A DNA stretch of 64,000 nt from Coenobita brevimanus (taxonomy: Eukaryota; Arthropoda; Malacostraca; Decapoda; Coenobitidae): contig CM064670.1 of the NCBI GenBank assembly GCA_032717465.1, positions 12,704,428 through 12,768,427 on the forward strand, in the 5' to 3' direction. This document shows positions 61,411 to 64,000 of this stretch, piece after piece. The notes beneath the pieces were generated by a model. It searched no databases, had not been told where the DNA came from, and worked only from the letters and a program-made list of their open reading frames with translations. The position numbers and the translations under genes are program-made. Numbering within the stretch: position 1 is the first letter of the stretch; each line of letters opens with the position of its first letter.

Positions 61411-61845
61411 TGATGTTATTTTACCCAAAGCCAGCTAAAACTGAGTGTTGTTATGTTGAACATCAGGTTTTCACCAACAAAACTAAGGGTTCTACAATAT
61501 TCATGACCTTATAAAGAAGATGGGTTGGGGAAAAAAGTAGTATTCAAACTTATGTTCAACTCCTTTCTATCAGGTGATCTCTAGGGAAGTATTAATGAAG
61601 ATTTATGTGGAAATATTGTCTTCATGCATGCATAAAGATGGTGAATAATTCGAATAAGGGTAATAGGATTTCCTTTTCTTAAAATCAATGATGAAAGATA
61701 TGGATAAATTCGCCATGCAACATTTCCATTCCGTGCTCGGCTCTGCCACACATATGATCGTAAACAAACACGAGACTGGTGAGGTGTGTCGGTGATGGGA
61801 TGACTTGGTTGAGTGACATTGACAATAAGAACAGTTAGCAAAATG

Positions 61846-62062
61846 ATGAACTTTGTTTGTGCTGTGGCTGACTGCAAGTCAAATTCAACTTTCAGTGCAG
61901 ACCAGCACCATTCATGAAACAAATGAAAAGATGGGCCAGGTTTCCATCAAAGGAGGATACCAAACGTCGCAAGCTTTGGGAGACGAGAAGTAGAAGGGGC
62001 GCTGAGTGGAGAGCAACCAGGAAAACATGTCCTACATTGCTCTGGCAGCGAATTTTAAAATA
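61846..62062 (+). pseudogene. Possible decayed THAP-like zinc finger
   Basis: The + strand reads 'MNFVCAVADCKSNSTFSAD' up to a stop at about 61915, then in a shifted frame 'RWARFPSKEDTKRRKLWET'. C-x4-C followed by F-P-x-x-x-x-x-R-R-x-L-W resembles THAP domains found in P-element-type transposases. The C-terminal C-x2-H is not visible. Weak evidence. Confidence 0.3.
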
Positions 62063-62109
62063 TGGCCAAATTTTAGCCTGAAAGCATTTCTCCATATATT
62101 TACCATGTT

Positions 62110-62425
62110 ATAGTTTTACACCAATTATATGGGATCTTTATTGAATAGTATCGCATGCTATAAAGTAAGCTTGCACCCAGTCGGCTTGCGCGGGCCAATT
62201 ACACTTGGTTCACAGACTACACACACATTCAAAGTCACTACAACACTACAATTACACTTACAAGCACTTCTCACGCTACATACAATCTCTACCAGACAGC
62301 CCAAGCCACTTGGTAGAGATACATTGGCTGTATCATCCCCACTTCGCTAGCGATAGGCCAGTCCTGCAGTGGACACTCAAATGGCTGATGAGATGAGATG
62401 AGATGAGATATTGTATGAATAAGTT
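62110..62425 (+). mobile_element. Possible retroposon with (GATGA)n tail
   Basis: Sequence ending 'aaatggctgatgagatgagatg' with a pentamer tail at 62384-62412, as in some SINE/LINE 3' ends. No promoter boxes or target duplication recognised. Confidence 0.3.
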
Positions 62426-62559
62426 AATTTCATAGAGAGGATGATTCCTGTTTTATGAGTTTCATTTTTTTTTCTTCTATTGCCACATACACATCAACAG
62501 CATGATGTCAATGGCATTTTAAAAATTTTGTGATCTGAGGAAACTACATGAAGGCGTGT

Positions 62560-62860
62560 TGAAAAATTTATCTTTGAAACTCGCAGAACATGTTTCTGGG
62601 AGAAGTTCACAGACTCCCACCAGATGGCAGAACCACTCAGTGCACTGGCCCATTGCAGGGCTATTAAACATTCTTACTGCTTTGTTCTGAATTTTGTCCA
62701 GTTATTTTAGTGTAACCTCTCCACATCCACTCCACAAGAGTGAGCAATATTATAGATGAGAGTGCACAGGACTCTTGTAAATAATAGGTAACTGCTCATC
62801 AGTGATCAAGTTATGGATTCTGTATAATAATCCAAGTTTTTTTTTTTTTTTTTTTTTTGA
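62560..62860 (+). mobile_element. LINE fragment inverted relative to 60924-61410
   Basis: 'gggagaagttcacagactcc' to 'accactcagtgcactggccc' (62598-62652) is the reverse complement of 61315-61370. It is followed by diverged sequence to a T-run at 62837-62859. Two members of one LINE family thus lie in opposite orientation. Confidence 0.55.
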
Positions 62861-63499
62861 GCGGTTTTAGCAAATGGTCTAACATGAGAGGTCCAGCTTG
62901 TGGACCTATTTTCACCATGGATCTAGTTTTCTCCATGAACCCATTTTTCCTGCGGACATTTTTAACTCCATGCACAAACTTCTTTTCTTAAAGCCCTATT
63001 TCCCTGTGGCTCTATGTTTCTCCACAAACCTATTCCCCTGGGACCAATTTTCCTCCAGGGTCCTATATTCTTCCAGAGACTTTCTTCCCTGAGCCCATTT
63101 TTTCCACGTGGACCCATTTTCACTTTATGGGCCTGTTTTCCCTCCAATAACCAGTTTCCTCCTGGGACCTAATCTTACCCTGTACACATACCTATTTTCC
63201 CTTCATAAACTCCTTTTCCTTATATGGACCTCTTTTCCCGTCATGAACCTATTTTTCCGAAGGATTTATTTTCCCCATGGACCTATTTTCTTCATGAACC
63301 TATTCTTCCAAGTGAACCAATTTCCTCCCCATGGGACAACACCTCATACCCACATTGACCATATTCATCCAATGAACCTCTCCTCCATGGACTGTTTTAG
63401 CCACTTGGATCTATGCATCCACTTGGACCAACTTCCTCTGTGGTCCTAATTTCTCACATGGACCTCTTCCCACAGGGGCATATTTACCTCACGAGCGTA

Positions 63500-63795
63500 A
63501 TTCTCAATGGATCTATTTACCATAGTCTGCTCACCCACCCATCAACCCACACACCAACCCACTCTCAGAGTAATAAGCCTATCTCCTGCAGTGTCCTCTG
63601 GGAAGCCACACGTTCACCCATGCACCTAAAAAGTTTACCCACCCACAAAGCTCACCCACAAACATCGTTTTCAAAAATCTACACACTACCTGCCCACCTC
63701 ACCGACCCACCCACTCACCTTTCCACCCACCCATCCATCCTCCCACCAAGTTCCAAGAGATGGATGACTAACAAATTTACCCCCCCCCTCCCACA
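63500..63795. repeat. CCCA/CCAC-rich low-complexity sequence
   Basis: Degenerate 'acccacccacccatc'-type repeats; no coding signal. Confidence 0.6.
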
Positions 63796-63798
63796 CTC

Positions 63799-64000
63799 AC
63801 TGTGGTGCAGTTGATAGAGCACTCAACTCCCAATTCAAATGACCCTAGTTTGAGCTCAACTCAGACCGTGCTACTTGTGTGGGTGAGGTGAGCTCTCACC
63901 GGTCAAGTGTATCTCAAGGCACACTGTGGTGGAAGACCAACAAGATTTCGAAACTCAGAGGGGTAAAGATTAGGCAGTCTATCCCATTGTGTCTGCACCT
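63799..64000 (+). mobile_element. tRNA-derived SINE at the window edge
   Basis: A box 'tggtgcagttgatagagca' (63803-63821) and B box 'agtttgagctc' (63847-63857), 44 bp apart, followed by about 140 bp of non-tRNA body. It runs to or beyond the window end, so the tail and duplication cannot be checked. It is a different family from the SINE at 10546. Confidence 0.6.

Larger units (their letters stand above)
60860..63480 (+). repeat. GGACCTATTTTC array split by LINE pieces
   Basis: Degenerate 20-26-bp units with core ATGGACCTATTTTC at 60860-60923 and again at 62905-63480. The sequence between (60924-62880) is unrelated and contains LINE fragments, so the array was split by insertions. Confidence 0.8.

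Overview
The window looks like intron-rich nuclear DNA of an arthropod, most likely a decapod crustacean. It has long GT, GAT, ATC and TA microsatellites, nested non-LTR and Ty3/gypsy retrotransposons, tRNA-derived SINEs and very large introns. There are no bacterial-style operons, and almost all apparent ORFs are repeats or transposon remains.

One host gene crosses most of the window on the + strand. Eleven exons (about 234-295, 846-989, 1882-2025, 5272-5402, 13017-13200, 17021-17224, 30797-30919, 33944-34156, 41942-41975, 57811-57935, 58146-58247) join with matching phases into one frame of 467 codons plus stop, not counting the uncertain first exon. They encode the C-terminal part of a secreted large lipid transfer protein of the vitellogenin / hemolymph clottable protein type. 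A von Willebrand factor type D (VWD) module with a GLCG motif is spread over about four exons and is followed by a short cysteine-rich tail. The gene starts upstream of the window, so the N-terminal lipid-transfer module is not visible.

The introns are filled by two kinds of sequence. (1) Tandem arrays, several seeded from splice-site sequence: GTGA repeats growing out of the donor at 990, a run of CACACAG acceptor-like units ending in the true acceptor at 1881, TTCAG-bearing 22-bp units after the donor at 13201, and about eight copies of the exon-end/donor sequence after 34156. A 15-bp satellite (43935-56636, split by an insertion) fills much of the 15.8-kb intron before the last two exons. 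(2) Transposable elements. A Ty3/gypsy element with an envelope gene (minus strand, 17408-29518, CCAG target duplication) carries an RTE-like LINE inside its reverse transcriptase. A decayed CR1-like LINE (minus strand, about 34800-40830) carries a 5'-truncated jockey-like LINE. A longer jockey-like copy (plus, 44828-50525) sits in the 15-bp satellite and carries an RTE-like LINE (47277-49904) with a perfect 10-bp target duplication. A third jockey-like copy (minus, about 11541-12963) carries a 343-bp foldback element built from two opposed tRNA-like units. There are also a perfect-TSD SINE (10546-10705), a diverged solo LTR (about 7551-8066), and several LINE 3'-end fragments.

Downstream of the stop codon (58247) the sequence again becomes tandem arrays (12-bp, then about 20-bp TTGATGTC units, then a GGACCTATTTTC array interrupted by LINE pieces), ending in a tRNA-derived SINE at the right edge. 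Calls rest on reading the sequence by eye; family names were not verified by database search.
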